A DNA stretch of 64,000 nucleotides from Purshia tridentata (lineage: Eukaryota > Streptophyta > Magnoliopsida > Rosales > Rosaceae), in assembly GCA_003254885.1 (NCBI GenBank), contig QANT01003443.1, positions 31,040 through 95,039 on the forward strand. Reading direction: 5' to 3'. Shown one piece after another: positions 36,644 to 49,286 of the stretch. How positions within the stretch are numbered: position 1 is the first letter of the stretch; every line of letters starts with the position of its first letter. The position numbers and the translations under genes are program-made. Under the pieces are notes generated by a model. The model was not told where the DNA came from. It worked only from the letters and a program-made list of their open reading frames with translations, and did not search any database.

Positions 36644-39600
36644 TTACGCCCCCCAATTTGGAATGTTTGCTGTGGCTTCATTGACCATTTTCACCAGAGT
36701 CACCTGCATGTTTAAAATTTTTTTCTATAGGTCAATGGGATGAGAGGGGGAGAAGAAACCAAAGAAGAAAAGTTTGTACACCATTGCCAAGAGGTTTGTG
36801 ATATTGTGTATGTAGGCCCAGGGTAAGCCTAAGTCTCGAAGTTATGCTCTATCTCTATAGCTAGGGTGTCCCTGGGACCTAGTCCACAAGGCCTGCCTCA
36901 CATTGGTTTGGAGATAAACCACAGTTTACTGTCTCTAAACTAGAATAAGCAGCCTAAACTTCACTCATCTAAGTCAGCCCAACTATCCTCTAAGGGGATT
37001 TTTAATACTAGCATCCTGTCTCTCTGTACTAAAAAGAAATGGAAATAACAGCCTAACTGTCTAAGCCAAACCTGAGTTCCTCCTTGCACTTGTGTCTGTG
37101 CTCAGGTCAAGCATTACAAATTATAGGTCATCTAATCTACTTAGTAAAGGTACATTTTCCTTTTCTTGGTAAGATTTGAACCAATTCACCTCTCCCTTCC
37201 GAATCCCACCTCTTATCACTAGAGCCAAAATGGAAGCGGAAATGGGCACTGGTATATTAGTTCACATAAAATTTTCAAGAAAATAATTTGTATTATGACT
37301 CTGTATATCATGTTGAAAATTTTGCAGAAAGAAAATACTTTGCAGATGGAAGTCAATTTCAGCAGTTCTTTTGTAGTCACTAATGTAACCAATTATGCAG
37401 CAACAGTGCTCGGTGAGATGATACATACCACACTTTCTGGAACTCCAGGCGGAGGCAAAGGAAGGTTTCGAGGCAGTGCTACAGTATCGTATGATCTTTT
37501 GTCAAACCTCCATTCTCCAATCTTTCCATATGTTAATTCACCCTAATATAAGAATATAAAAACCAGACATTATCAGCCAATCATTACAAAAAGGAATATC
37601 CATATATTGGGCACTAAATCAAACTGTCAGAAGCAAATATTTCACCATATTCTTCTCCATAATACAGTACCTTCATGTTATAGTCACATCCATAAGTGTA
37701 ATGAATTATGAACTTCTTGCCAATTTCTGTATCCCATGGAGGCTGACAAAAATACAAAAACAGCAAAACTAGTAAAATTAAACAAAGGCATAATAAATGC
37801 ACAATCAATTGCTATTGTAGAAGGTAACACATGGCTAAATTTAAAGTCATGTAGTAACTTGCAATCATGAAGGTGCTATACATTATATGGAAAGAAAAGG
37901 AAATAATAACCCTACTAAACCTGAAGCATGAAGTCCTTGTACAAAATATTGCCAACACCGTGGAGAGCGGATGAAACAGCATAAGCGTACCTATATCATG
38001 ATACAAAATTAACTTAAAATGGTCGGGAAGCTTTTGATAATTAAGACAAAAAAGTTGGGAACCTACTGCAATGTCATTAGGAACTAAGTTAACTAGTGAG
38101 AGCTCACATTTCAAGCACCCAACCAAAAGCTTTGTCTGTTTCAGGATCCTTCTTCATCGCCAGAGAAACATTCATCCAGGTGGGAGCAATCTTCTTCAGA
38201 GATTCCTAACAATGTTTAAGAAGAACAAAAAAAAAATAAAAATAGAAGTCAAAACTCAAGAAACCTAAAGAGAACTTTTGTTATATCTGAGTGACAACAA
38301 GTTTAAATACCTTCCCAACAATGACGGGGGAATTTCCAATTGGATCAATGTTGGTTATTGGTCCCTTGCTCTTGGGGAAGTATTTCCGGAGTACTGACTC
38401 ATACTTTTTAGGTTCAATGTAAAAGAAAGGGAATGCACTTCCAAGCCCATCTCTAGCCAAGTTAGGTATGGGCTTGACAATTATATGATCTGGCTCAGAC
38501 ATCAGTATATAACTGCATACATGGTAAGAATAGCAAACACATAAATCAAACTTAACAAAATCACTAAAGATGATTGATTTATTATATACTGAAACTAGGC
38601 AGTCAAGCATATCATACTCTTCTTTGATGTCTGCTTGCCGAAGCCATTGTACAAATGCCCATGGTCTGTTGAGAACTATATAACCCTGTGATTGCGATTG
38701 TGATGCAAGCAACATTTAGAAGGTAATTTCTATAAAGATCACATCTACAGAGGATTTATACTTCATTACTATGAGAATCCATCCACTTCTAAAACATGCA
38801 AGCTCTAAGGAAGTTTAAATTCTTTCAGGTTCCGTAATCTGCAACTTCTAAATTGAATAATCGAATAAATCAATGAATACATTATTAATATATGATAATT
38901 ACTGATATGCCTCACTAAAATAACAATGTCTCCTAAAGAAACAGCTCAACTAGAGCTCAATTTAAAGGTATACTGAACCAAACTACTCTGACTTATGTAA
39001 ATTACAGCACTATATAAACAGAGTATACTTGATTATTCTGCTCATAAATCACAAAATAATAAGAACCAGAATTTAATTTCTTCATTTCAACATTTGCTCA
39101 GCAACCCAAGACGGACAGAACCACAGATAATAATACACACAATAAAAATTCTTCCCGGGAAATTCAAATCCCAAATACAGAAATGCTTAATTTAATTATA
39201 TGATTTATCCAATTACCACCACCTCCCCACTACACCCCCCCCCCCCCCANAAAAAAAAAACAGATAGAAATGAAACAATTTATAAATAAAGGAAAGCAAA
39301 CAAAGACAGCCCAGTATAGATTGACCAACCTGATCCATTCCAGCAGGCAAAGGCTGAGCAACAAATGTTGGGATCTCATCCATGTACTTGTCGGGCTTCC
39401 CAGAGTGCAAGATCCTAGTGAAGCCACCCATTTCTGAATTGGGTCCGTCCTTAAACTTTTTGAACCAGTAGTACATAATCCTACACTGCCACGTGTTGTA
39501 CACCGAATCGGAGGCCGTGACAGCCGTGTGGAACAGCCTCTTGGAGCTGCCGGATTTGCCTCCTCCTGATCTGCGCAACGGCATCTTGATGATGGGGTCC

Positions 39601-39746
39601 ACCGAAATGGACGACGAGGATGATGATCTTGATGGGCCCGGCAGGTCTTGCTGGAGTGGCGAATTAGCTGAGATTATTATGTTGTATGTGATTAGAGCTA
39701 CAGAGAAGGTTACCAGTACGGTGAAGAAGAAATTCCCACAACCCAT
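36644..39746 (-). CDS. Hydroxyproline O-arabinosyltransferase (HPAT/RDN1 family, GT95)
   Basis: Eight exons: 39330-39746, 38618-38685, 38311-38512, 38108-38205, 37921-37990, 37671-37742, 37429-37542 and 36644-36703. They give 366 residues, the usual HPAT length. An N-terminal signal anchor (MGCGNFFFTVLVTFSVALI) indicates a Golgi type II protein. The conserved catalytic region includes GYIVLNRPWAFVQWLRQADI and LMSEPDH (about 165-171); then come PFFYIEPKKYESVLRKYFP, KKFIIHYTYGCDYNMK, GEWRFDKRSYD and NLPLPPPGVPESV. The enzyme adds the first arabinose to hydroxyproline of extensins and CLE peptides, which affects cell walls, tip growth and, in legumes, nodule number. The start codon directly abuts a (GA)n leader. 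All junctions are GT-AG. Confidence 0.96.
37172..37226 (-). mobile_element. tRNA-derived SINE-like head in HPAT intron 7
   Basis: On the minus strand, TGGCTCTAGTGAT (37226-37214) resembles a Pol III A box. GGTTCAAATCT (37182-37172) resembles a B box, and the spacing of about 32 bases is close to that of tRNAs. No clear target-site duplication or tail was found, so the element's extent is unknown. Confidence 0.45.
39235..39260. repeat. Poly-C / N / poly-A contig join in HPAT intron 1
   Basis: A C-run (39235-39248), one A, an N at 39250, then ten A residues. It lies inside intron 1 of the HPAT gene, so the protein is unaffected. Intron length is uncertain here. Confidence 0.8.
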
Positions 39747-39770
39747 CTCTCTCTCTCTCTCTCTCTCTCT
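39746..39770 (-). repeat. (GA)12 tract directly abutting HPAT start codon
   Basis: On the coding strand a run of GA dinucleotides leads straight into the ATG at 39746. It is therefore transcribed leader sequence immediately upstream of the start and may vary in length between individuals. Confidence 0.9.
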
Positions 39771-40664
39771 ATATTTTCCTTCTTTCTTTGCTGTTTGTCT
39801 CTGTAATGACAGAAGAGAGATAGAGGACGAAATTGGCGGCTTCAGAAAGTCGTCGTTGTCTTCAGTAGCAGACTAGCAGGTGAGTAAAGTGAGCGACACA
39901 TTTTTCCTAGAGCAATTTTCTCACCACTACCTTTTTGCACCTTTTTGCACTTTTGGGCTTGGGCCTTTTTCAATGCAGGTTAGTTATTTAGATAAGAGAG
40001 CCCATCATATAGGGCAGTTAATTTTGGCGCTTCTGTTTTTTTCGTCGGAAAAGAAAAATAAAATCTTAGTGAAAAAGAAAACCGAGATAAGTAGTCACCT
40101 AAAATTATATGAGACAGTGAGAGTATCTACGCAGACTACGCCGGCAAGACAAAACAAATAATTGAAAAAATTTTGAAGCAATTGCTGAAAAAGTTTAAAA
40201 GCCTAATTGACACTAGGAAATAAAGGATAATATAGAACTCACAAAAAAATAAAAAAGGGGATAAAGTACAAAATGTAACACTACTGAGCAATGTTGTATA
40301 TTACTATTAAAATCAAATATACATAGCAAAAATCATAACTTTACAAAATGAAATACAAAAACTATTGATACGTACAACTTGCAAAAAAAAAAAGAACAAG
40401 CCGCGGACGGCAGAGAGCTAAGAAGCATGAGGTGTTTATCCTTTTGGGGCTTTGGCTGTACCCCTTCCCCATTTTCATCAGCCATCTGAATGGATTCAGA
40501 CAAAGAACAAAGTCAAGCAATCTAATTCCTTCCCCATTCATACAAATTTTAATCTATGAAATAACTTAATTTATAAGAATAAAAGCATCAATAAATGTAC
40601 TGAATTTTACTTACCAACCATATCAGTAAACAACAGACCAATGTTTAACTGAAGGATAATCAAG
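39747..40664. other. Promoter region of HPAT and 3' flank of neurochondrin gene
   Basis: HPAT leader and promoter lie on the left, with TGGGCT and TGGGCC-like motifs around 39953-39967. The 3' UTR of the minus-strand neurochondrin gene is on the right. No additional gene seen. Confidence 0.6.
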
Positions 40665-43600
40665 TTATCTCTCAACAGCTTCCCTCACACGAGGGAACCG
40701 AGTCACCCATTGAGAATATCCTGCAACACATAGACAATTTAAAATCCGATTAACACTACTCCAGGGCTTCTTGAAATCATACAGAATTCTTAAACATGGG
40801 AGATGTTGGTTAGAAAAAGAGAGAGAGCCCATTTTCTATTTTGTCATTGAGAGACAATCCTTGCTTCAAAGGCAAGATAAGTAAAGTGGTTAAAAATCCA
40901 AAGAGACAAACCTGCCCTAACAATCTCAAGAAGATCCATTTCTGCTTCAGCAGCATCAGACATATCCTACAATTAATTTGGTAAGGGACGCCTTATAAGT
41001 ATCCCTTTTTTAAACAGTGAAATCAATTTCATACATTTGAAACAATTCAAGCGTTGACAACAGAAACAGAGTAACATGATTGAAGCACACTTCAATTTGG
41101 CAACAACAAAACAAGCTCTGTTTCAATGAGAAATTAAAGAATGTGATAGCATAGCTTGCAGCATACTAATGTCCACATATCATTACATTGACCAGAAGTT
41201 GAGGCCTAACTGCCTCATTCTTAAAAATGGATCGACATACATGTACATATATTATGAAATGCGAAACACACCTGTCCCCAAGAAGCCAAACTTCTTGCAA
41301 TGAGCCGAGATAGACTATCCAGAGTGCTGGCATCAAAGTTAGGATGCTTAAGAAGAGCCACCTCTGACGTGAAATCAAATAGCAGTGTGCAAATGCTTGA
41401 AGCCATTACTATAATTGACAGGTCATTTATACCCTCTGAAATCAGTTTACAAGAATTTCAATTAAGTTGCAGAGCTAATGACATCTCTTTTGCATGAAAG
41501 CAAGCTGAAAAGATAGGAGGTTTGAGCATGCATGGAATGAAAATGGATGCCGATAATAAAGCTCTAAGCTCACTGTCAACTTTGCAACAAGGCAGTGGAC
41601 CCACAACTGCTATTGGACTACTTGAAACAAGCAAACAAAAAAACCCCTTAAAATTAGGATTGTAAATCATCACAATTAAGAACCCAAAGATAGAGCCAAT
41701 GTTTTTTCATTCTAAGAGATTTTCTGGATTTATCAAGTCTTATGCCTCGGAAAGAAGCACAAAAATAGATCTTGGGTTTAAAAGTTATAAGTGAAAGGGG
41801 TACTCCATAAAATATTAATGCTTTTAAAAGATGAAGAAAAATGGATGCGCAACCAATATGATTTTAGTGAAACACTAAAAGTTATGTGATTTTAACAAAA
41901 AAAAATGAGTAATTTGCACATATTAAAGGTAAATAAAGTCAAGAATATGGTACCTGTCCAATATGCCAATGCTTTCAATAGATTAACAAGAGTTGAATCA
42001 TCCACCGGAATTCGTACTTCCTCTTTCTATTTATAAAAAGAATTAGTAGATCTTCATAAATTGCATATAATAAGCATATGTTGGTATAAGATGATGATTA
42101 CACTACCTTTAAAAGAAGATTCAAGATTGTGTCACATGCCAAAAAGATGCATCCATGATCCTCGACCATATAACGATGTGGCCCAATCAATTTTACAAGG
42201 CAATCAACAACCTGCGAGAAGAATTAATATGCTTGCTAAGTTGCTTTTGTAGAAAGTTAAGCCAATAGTATATGCACCAGTATCTGTGGAATTCATATTA
42301 AGTTTTCCCCACCCCTTATGGTAGACTTATAGAACTCAAGACCACTCAAATATGATTCATGAGGTCATTGTATAAAATTAAAATAGAAAATAGAAATATG
42401 TAAAGAGCAGGTCATTGTACACTGACTTACCGCATTATGGCCTCCACAAGAAATCAAAGCTTTGCATCCTTCAATCTCCATTGTCATTTGACACAGCATT
42501 GGAAGCAAAAAACATATAGAGTGGAAGGGGCTGTCATTTAGACATATTAAAGATAAATATCATTCTCAGAAATCATAAACCGCTAAATTTTATTGGCCAT
42601 CTTATTTCAGAGTTACTATACCTTGATTCATCTTCACCTTCAATGGAGAACATATACTCTAGAAGTTCTCTAACCTTCTCTTTGCTTGCAAGGGGTGTTT
42701 CTGCAAGATAGCTGAAACACATATATCACTTATTTAGCCTAACAGTATATCTTCGCTAATCTAATTATCAAGGACAAGAATTTTAGTCTCTAGCATGCTA
42801 TGATGAGATTTTCTTGGTCAGAGACATATAATAAATAGGTTCTCATAACATGTATAGGCAGAACCCAATAACTGTCGGCAGTATATAGCATCATACTAGC
42901 ATGCCAGCTCTCAGGGATTAGACTGAACTTTCTTGGTTTATTTCTATTGACCTTAACAAAATTAGGACTTATGCTTGAGATTTAGACCTAAGACCTACAC
43001 CAATCCCACCCACCATCAACTTAGCCAAGTTTCAATTAAGAGCAATTGAAGTGGTACTTTCTCAAATGCTGAGGTCATATATTATACTTTTAGAGTGTAA
43101 AGATAGCCTTAGGCCAGGCTTTGAATGCACCAACACATTATTGCCCAGACTAACCTTGCAAGAGCAGGACCCGCTTTCCACAGCTTAAAGGCCATTAGAA
43201 CACAAGATTGTTAGCTAATGACTAATATTAGAATCATTGAAAGATTTAAATGCAATTATTTTAAAGTTTGGAAAATCAAGTGTAAAAGCATTTAAATGTG
43301 AGCATACATATGTTCAAATGTATAGCAACCTTCAGCATTACATCAAAAGTTTGCGAAATCAACAATTTAACAAACTAATGATTCCCAATCATCTCCACAA
43401 ATGTCCGCAAAATATTTAACCAGATAGATGCAATAATACCTCCCAATAACCCGCACTGAAGCAAGAAGATCATCTCCCTTCCTTTGTCCATGCTCCTACA
43501 GAATCATAACGTCATTAAAGAACTATAAAAGTAATTTCTAAGGCTACAGAATCACTACCCTTACCTTTGCATCTTGTAAATACTCTAGAACTACACCAAT

Positions 43601-46600
43601 TGTCTCATTAAGGCCCTTAATCACCTTTGTGAAAGTATTTTCATCAATCAGATCCCCTACAAATAATTGCACAGAGATAATTAATATTATTGACCAAAAT
43701 CAAAAGGTAGGCAATGTTTACCAAACAGCTCCCTTACAACACAACAAGACGAAGGCCACAAACTGAATAAATTACTAAATGTAAAAGGGAGAGGACTTTC
43801 AAAATAAGGTTTCAGATACACATTCTGGCCCTGCTTCAATAGTTGCAATCCTTCAACAGAATGGTGGGAAGACTAGGAACTCACAAACTTCAGAGATTGA
43901 TGGAACTCACAAGAATATGACCTACCTTCATTCTCACTAGCATTTGATAATAACTTAATTATCTTTTCAAGTAAGGAGAAGGCAATAGCCACATTCCGTT
44001 TCTTTAAAAGAAGTGCCTCCTCAGGGGGTGAGGATTTCTTAGATGCTTCATCTTTCAAGCAGGCAAGCTCATTCAGAAGAACAGCAACTTCAACCCTTGA
44101 TTGCTCCAGAACAAGCACTAGGCACCTGACAAACATTAAGGCACAAAAATGGGCTATCAGGCTTGCCATTATATAACATAAAATTACCTAAAGATACACC
44201 ACACCCAGACATGCAGATATGTATATTTAGATATGTGCAGAAGACTTAAATAAACCATCACCAGGCTTAGCATAATACCTGTCAGTTGGAAGAGGCTCTT
44301 TCGCATCTGGTAAGTTTATATGACCAATCAACCACAGTTCCCCGAATATTGTCACCATAGACTCAGCCAAAATAAGTGCCTGAAGCTTCTCATTAGGTGC
44401 TGCCATTAAATGAAAAAGAGAATAAAATAAATAAGCCTCTGATTTTCAGGCCTTCATAAAAAAAAAAAAAAGGGACCGGAAAAAAAAAAAAAAAAAAAAG
44501 ATCCAGTCCAGCTGAAAGGTTACAATATTCAATCAAAATGTTGATTTCATTATATACTTTGTTTACTCTCTAAGAAGTAATCAACTTCAATGCAATCAAA
44601 GTAAAAAATGGAATGCATCATGAATGCAAAATATACAAAATTCCCAAATTTAAGGACAAAAACCTACTCAAACTTACAGCTAATGCTCAATTAATTAATT
44701 CTACAATCCGTGCAGTAGGAGGTTAAGATTATCAAAATCAAGTACATTATTATCTCAGGCAATGCTTACAGCCACCTAGTGGGAACCTGAACTAAATTAA
44801 TCCTGGTTTTGAGATGACCAACCAATCTCTGAAATACATGACCTACAAAAGAAAAAAAGCCAAAATTCCTGACACTAAGAGAACTTCTCAACATGACAAA
44901 ATATTCATATTTCACCCTTTCCATCTATAAAAAAGATAAAATGACACATAAAAGAATTGAAGTAGTTAGTTCAACATACCAACACGGTTTTGTAGAATGG
45001 CCACAATACCATCACGCATAAAATTTGGCCAATTTTTTTCTGGAAGTACACGAAGAGAATCATAAAGTGGTGCCTGAAAGTACCAGGAACATACCAGAAT
45101 TAGTTTAAAAACTACTAATATCAACAGCAGATACGACATAGTCAAGGATTATAAACACAGACACTACTGAGAGACTGTGCACCCAGTAATTAAACTAAAA
45201 GTAAAAGAGCTTTATTTTGTCGACAATAAAATTCTAAAAGATCATTCATCATTTAAGTTAGCATATTCAGTGAACTGATCCTTTTTTTTCTAGAAAATAC
45301 ATATAAACTATGATTGCATACCGAATATTTTGACGAGAGGATAGCAGACAGTAGATGGAGCGCATCAAATTTCACAGCATTATGCAAGACAGCAAATTGT
45401 CTTGTTATTGCGACCACCTAAATTAAAACAGTAAAAAACGTAGAACAAACATGTACCAGCTTTGGATAGAAAGCAGATCATTGATTTTAATAAAAAGTTT
45501 ATTTTCCCAGCAAGAGTACAAAATCAAGGAGTGGGGAAAGAATAGTTAAGTACGTATATATAAGACATTGAACTCACAGTCAGTGAGAGCTCTGGAAGAT
45601 AGTCATTGATAATGGTGTCAAGAGACAGTTTATTTAGTATTAATTGCACAAGTTTCATAGCAAGCTCCATCTGATGAGAACCTGTAGCATGCAATAACAT
45701 ATCACTAGCAAGATTCCTATAGTTGTCAAACAAGCCCGGTAAAAGATAAGAGAAATTACCATCTGGCAAAACGGACATATGAGAAGCCAGCATTCTCATG
45801 CCCCCAGATGTGTACAATGTCGTGATCCCTTCTCCGGACGCCGCTGCCACCAAATATAGAAATTCATAGCATTCTTCAACAATAGCAGAGCCTGAGCTGC
45901 ATTCTCACCAAATAACATGATTAGGCTATTTTAACAAAACACAACTTAACAGTAACCTAAACAACAAAGTCATTCAGAAATCAATGTGCAACTTAGATAT
46001 CAATCACGAATCCATTTTGAATATAATAGAACACAACTCTAACATCCAAAAAAGGCATTATTCTATAGATGAGAAAAACCTTACTCTTTGGATAAAACTT
46101 CCAGCAGCAGTGGAATCTTCGAAACCATGTCGTTTGAAGCAGCAATTTGAGGAACACGACAGAATGCAGCAAGAACAGTAACCGATAGCTGCAAATAGGA
46201 TTCGCGATTTTCACCTCCACTGCCAGTAATGCTTCCATTTCCCATTCCTAACCAAAATAATCAAAATTCTGAATCATGCATTCACAATTTCTTTCAAGCT
46301 TCAATCTTAAAGCTCGAAGTAAACTTCAAATTTAGTTTCAGCTTCCAAAAATTTGACAGAAAAGTAGAATTTAAATTAAATAAATAAACAAGACAACAAA
46401 GAAAAGTAGTAGAAGTTACCAGTCCTGAGAAGTCGATCGAGAAATCGAACACCGACGGCATCGTAAACGGCGAGTAGAGAGGAGAGGTCGTCGCCTTTGC
46501 AAAATTTGGTGACGAGAAGAAGACCGGCGAGGCGCTGCTCGTCTCTCTCTCCCTTCAGCAGCTTCAAGCAGTCTTCGAGCTGCGGAGACGCTCTGTCTTG

Positions 46601-46653
46601 CTGCGACTCCTGAAATAGAGAGGAATAGACAAATTTGAGAGAGACAGAGACAC

Positions 46654-46686
<33 letters not shown>

Positions 46687-46701
46687 CAAATTGAATACCA
46701 T
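40665..46701 (-). CDS. Neurochondrin-family protein (At4g32050-like)
   Basis: Eighteen exons: 46699-46701 (ATG only), 46420-46609, 46085-46247, 45760-45896, 45578-45681, 45322-45417, 44980-45073, 44279-44399, 43926-44125, 43565-43656, 43440-43495, 42622-42711, 42431-42530, 42107-42211, 41954-42026, 41272-41435, 40912-40966 and 40665-40720. They sum to 1,899 bases, 632 residues. It is a helical ARM-like protein beginning MESQQDRASPQLEDCLKLLK, with DEQRLAGLLLVTKFCKGDD typical of neurochondrin N-termini, and ending SQWVTRFPRVREAVER. Animal neurochondrin is a cytosolic neuronal protein; the plant role is not established. The 78-base stretch 45682-45759 is in frame without a stop and could be retained, giving 658 residues. 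No defects found. Confidence 0.93.
46655..46677. repeat. GA microsatellite at start of neurochondrin gene intron 1
   Basis: GA repeats on the plus strand, so CT on the coding strand, within the 89-base first intron (46610-46698), about 21 bases after the start codon. It makes intron 1 pyrimidine-rich. Confidence 0.85.
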
Positions 46702-46875
46702 CACAGATTGAAAGCTCAGAAGTTGATGGCGGCAAGAGAAACAGAAAAATGGAGGTTTTTGGAGGGTTTTTTGAACTTCAGCTTCAGGAGGCTTCGGGGA
46801 TTCTCTACAGTTGGGACTGACAGTGACTCCGTACTTTGGACCAACTTGGTCTTTTTATTTTGAGCTATAGGGCTG

Positions 46876-46943
46876 TATTGGGCCCTGGACATTGCATCAC
46901 TGCTTCTACACTTTGGGATCCAACAGTCTATGTATTGGGCCCT
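46876..46943. promoter_or_regulatory. Two identical TATTGGGCCCT 11-mers (site II/TCP-like)
   Basis: TATTGGGCCCT occurs at 46876-46886 and again at 46933-46943, 57 bases apart and 175-242 bases upstream of the neurochondrin start. The core TGGGCC is the site II element bound by TCP factors. The role is inferred from position. Confidence 0.6.
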
Positions 46944-48591
46944 AAGTTCTGATGCATTCGCCAATGGACATCAATATATGCACTTACAATTAAAAAAATT
47001 TAGTATGATTTCGTTGATTTGATGATTTGATATCTCAATTCAATAATATGATCACATATATACTTTTATACTTCATCACATAAAAATTTTTTTAATGACA
47101 TAAACTATCTATTGGGATGTTAAGTCAGCCCCCATACCTATTATAGACAAGTTTTTCCCTATATGCATATGCATGTTTTTTTATTATTATTACAACAAAA
47201 AAAAAGTCCTTTATTTATTTTATATATATGTTGATTTTTTTAATTAAAATCAATCTAATTGGCCGAAGATAAAAACTCTCATTATATATTCGGATTCGAA
47301 CCATTCCCCTACCTTGTAATAATAAAAAAATGTTAATATTTTTTGTTACAATTGGAAGTAATTGAACTTTGTAAGTTAATCATAACTTTTAAGTTCGAAC
47401 TTATCCAATCTCACCTTTAAGCTAATTCAACAGTTTGTATATATATGTTTATTAATGAATTAATGACAAACCAATATAACTGGCAAAAAAAAAATGACAA
47501 ACGAATATAATAACCAAATATAGGTTTAAAAAATATGTTCTACTCTGCCGCAGTACTAACTAGCATGTTTCATTCTTTGCATCGTAATCAATGATCAAGA
47601 ATCCAAGATTCAAGAGACTTAATTATGATCACCAATCATAGGACGGCAAGCGTGTGGCCGCAAATAATTTTTAAATTGAATGCCTTCAAATGGCATCGAG
47701 ACACGTGGCCTTCATTCTCATGCTTCCATGTGAAAAAGGAAAGTATATATACGACAAAATATGTATTCCGTACTCTGCATGTGATTACGTTAGTTGGATT
47801 GGGATTAGTGGATAAGATAAAGACTTCATAATTAAGGAGATTTCAAGAAGCTTGTATATTGTGTCCACTAAGAAAACAAGTCACTGGTTTCTGACAAACC
47901 AGTCAAGCCAGCTCGGAAATGTCTTCTATTGTTTTGTTGTTTTCCTAACTGGCTTAATTAGTTGGTGAACGAAATTAAAATTAATGAATCATTGAATCAT
48001 GAACGACAAAATGATTAAAACCAATGAAAGTGTTAAGCAAGAAATATCACAGTTTTAGTTTCCTCTCGTTCGGATCACTCTTTTTAATTTCTTCGTTTAT
48101 TGTCATTATTAATATTTTCTCTTTTTCCAAAATAAAAAGAAAAAGATCGATCACATTCTTAAGTCATATTAACTTATGAAAAGTGATACATTTATTAATA
48201 ATGGTTGAAATACTTAACGTGATACGACACCACACTTGTCATATATTGCAGTCAAAAAATATGATTCATTTATTAATACTTAATTGCGAGCATATATTGA
48301 TCACATTGGTAATTCATATTAGTTTCAAATTACCAATTGAATTTGAAGGGAAACTAATTTTATTATTTTTATTGTAATTTGGTATATGCATTTAAAGGAA
48401 GTGGATTACTATTTTAGAAATTGAAAACTCTCTAGAAGCATAAACATTCGCACATATTTTAGAAAATTGTTGATTTTATATTTACTTCAAATTTGATATA
48501 ATGTGTTCAATAAATATGAATGTAGCATTTTAGCTATAATTAAACCAAATTATAGACTTATAGTCGCTGAAAAGGCGAAAAGCCAGACACA

Positions 48592-49033
48592 TAAATTAAA
48601 GAACAATTTTTGGGTCACCCCTTGGGGGACCTTAAGGTCACTCCACTCCTCTAAATTACAATTTTGACAATGTCACTGCATAATCGGAACCGTTCACATT
48701 TTAGATCATCTATTATAGATTAACTACGTAAAAAATCAATTCAATCAGAAATCGTTTGATTAAATAATTGTTGTTAATTAAATAGAAAAAATAAATGGTT
48801 TCGAATAAAAGAGTGATTTTTTGACCAAATAATTGATTTTTTCTTTTTAATTATCAATAACTCTATAACCAATAATTTTGGATTGAGTTGATTTTTTTTA
48901 TAGATGATCTATAATAAGTTATTTAAAATGTGAACGATTCCGATTATACACCAATATTGTCGAAATTATAATTTTAAGAAGTAGGGTGACCTTAAGGTAC
49001 CCAAGGATGACCCAAATATTATTCTAAATTAAA
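48592..49033. mobile_element. Mutator-like MITE (424 bp) with 9-bp target-site duplication
   Basis: The element spans 48601-49024. Identical TAAATTAAA flanks lie at 48592-48600 and 49025-49033. Its ends form long imperfect inverted repeats of roughly 190 bases: left GAACAATTTTTGGGTCAC, right reverse complement GAATAATATTTGGGTCAT. Both continue through CCTTAAGGTCAC and ATCGGAA-CGTTCACATTTTA blocks. There is no coding capacity. Long TIRs and a 9-bp duplication fit a non-autonomous MULE. Confidence 0.88.
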
Positions 49034-49206
49034 TACAATGCTCCACCATCAAAGTTTCCAAACGCGGTTTTCACACAAATAAATAAATAAATAAAATAAT
49101 TAATCGAAATGCAAAACCGTTTCCGCGGGACCGCGCATGTCAGTTGGCTTCCAGCTACGCAATTGCCGATCCCTTATCCACCGCTGACCCCACTTTCCCC
49201 TCAACC

Positions 49207-49214
49207 TATAAATA
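49207..49214 (+). promoter_or_regulatory. TATA box of the 49287 gene
   Basis: TATAAATA begins 80 bases upstream of the ATG at 49287, a normal plant spacing for a leader of about 50 bases. Confidence 0.7.
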
Positions 49215-49286
49215 CTCACGATCCGTTCTCGTTCTCTCTTCATCCAAACAGAAAATAAGAAAAGAAAACCAAAAATCAAAATCAAA

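Larger units (their letters stand above)
46702..49286. other. Intergenic between neurochondrin gene and 49287 gene
   Basis: The left end holds the neurochondrin leader and promoter, with two identical 11-mers. The middle is AT-rich with nothing recognised; 47625-47831 is a short open frame without motifs. A Mutator-type MITE lies at 48601-49024, and the core promoter of the next gene lies near 49207. Confidence 0.65.

Noticed and set aside
47268-47320. GGTTCGAATCC on the minus strand, a perfect tRNA B box
   Set aside because: No A box at tRNA spacing upstream and no cloverleaf; not a tRNA gene.
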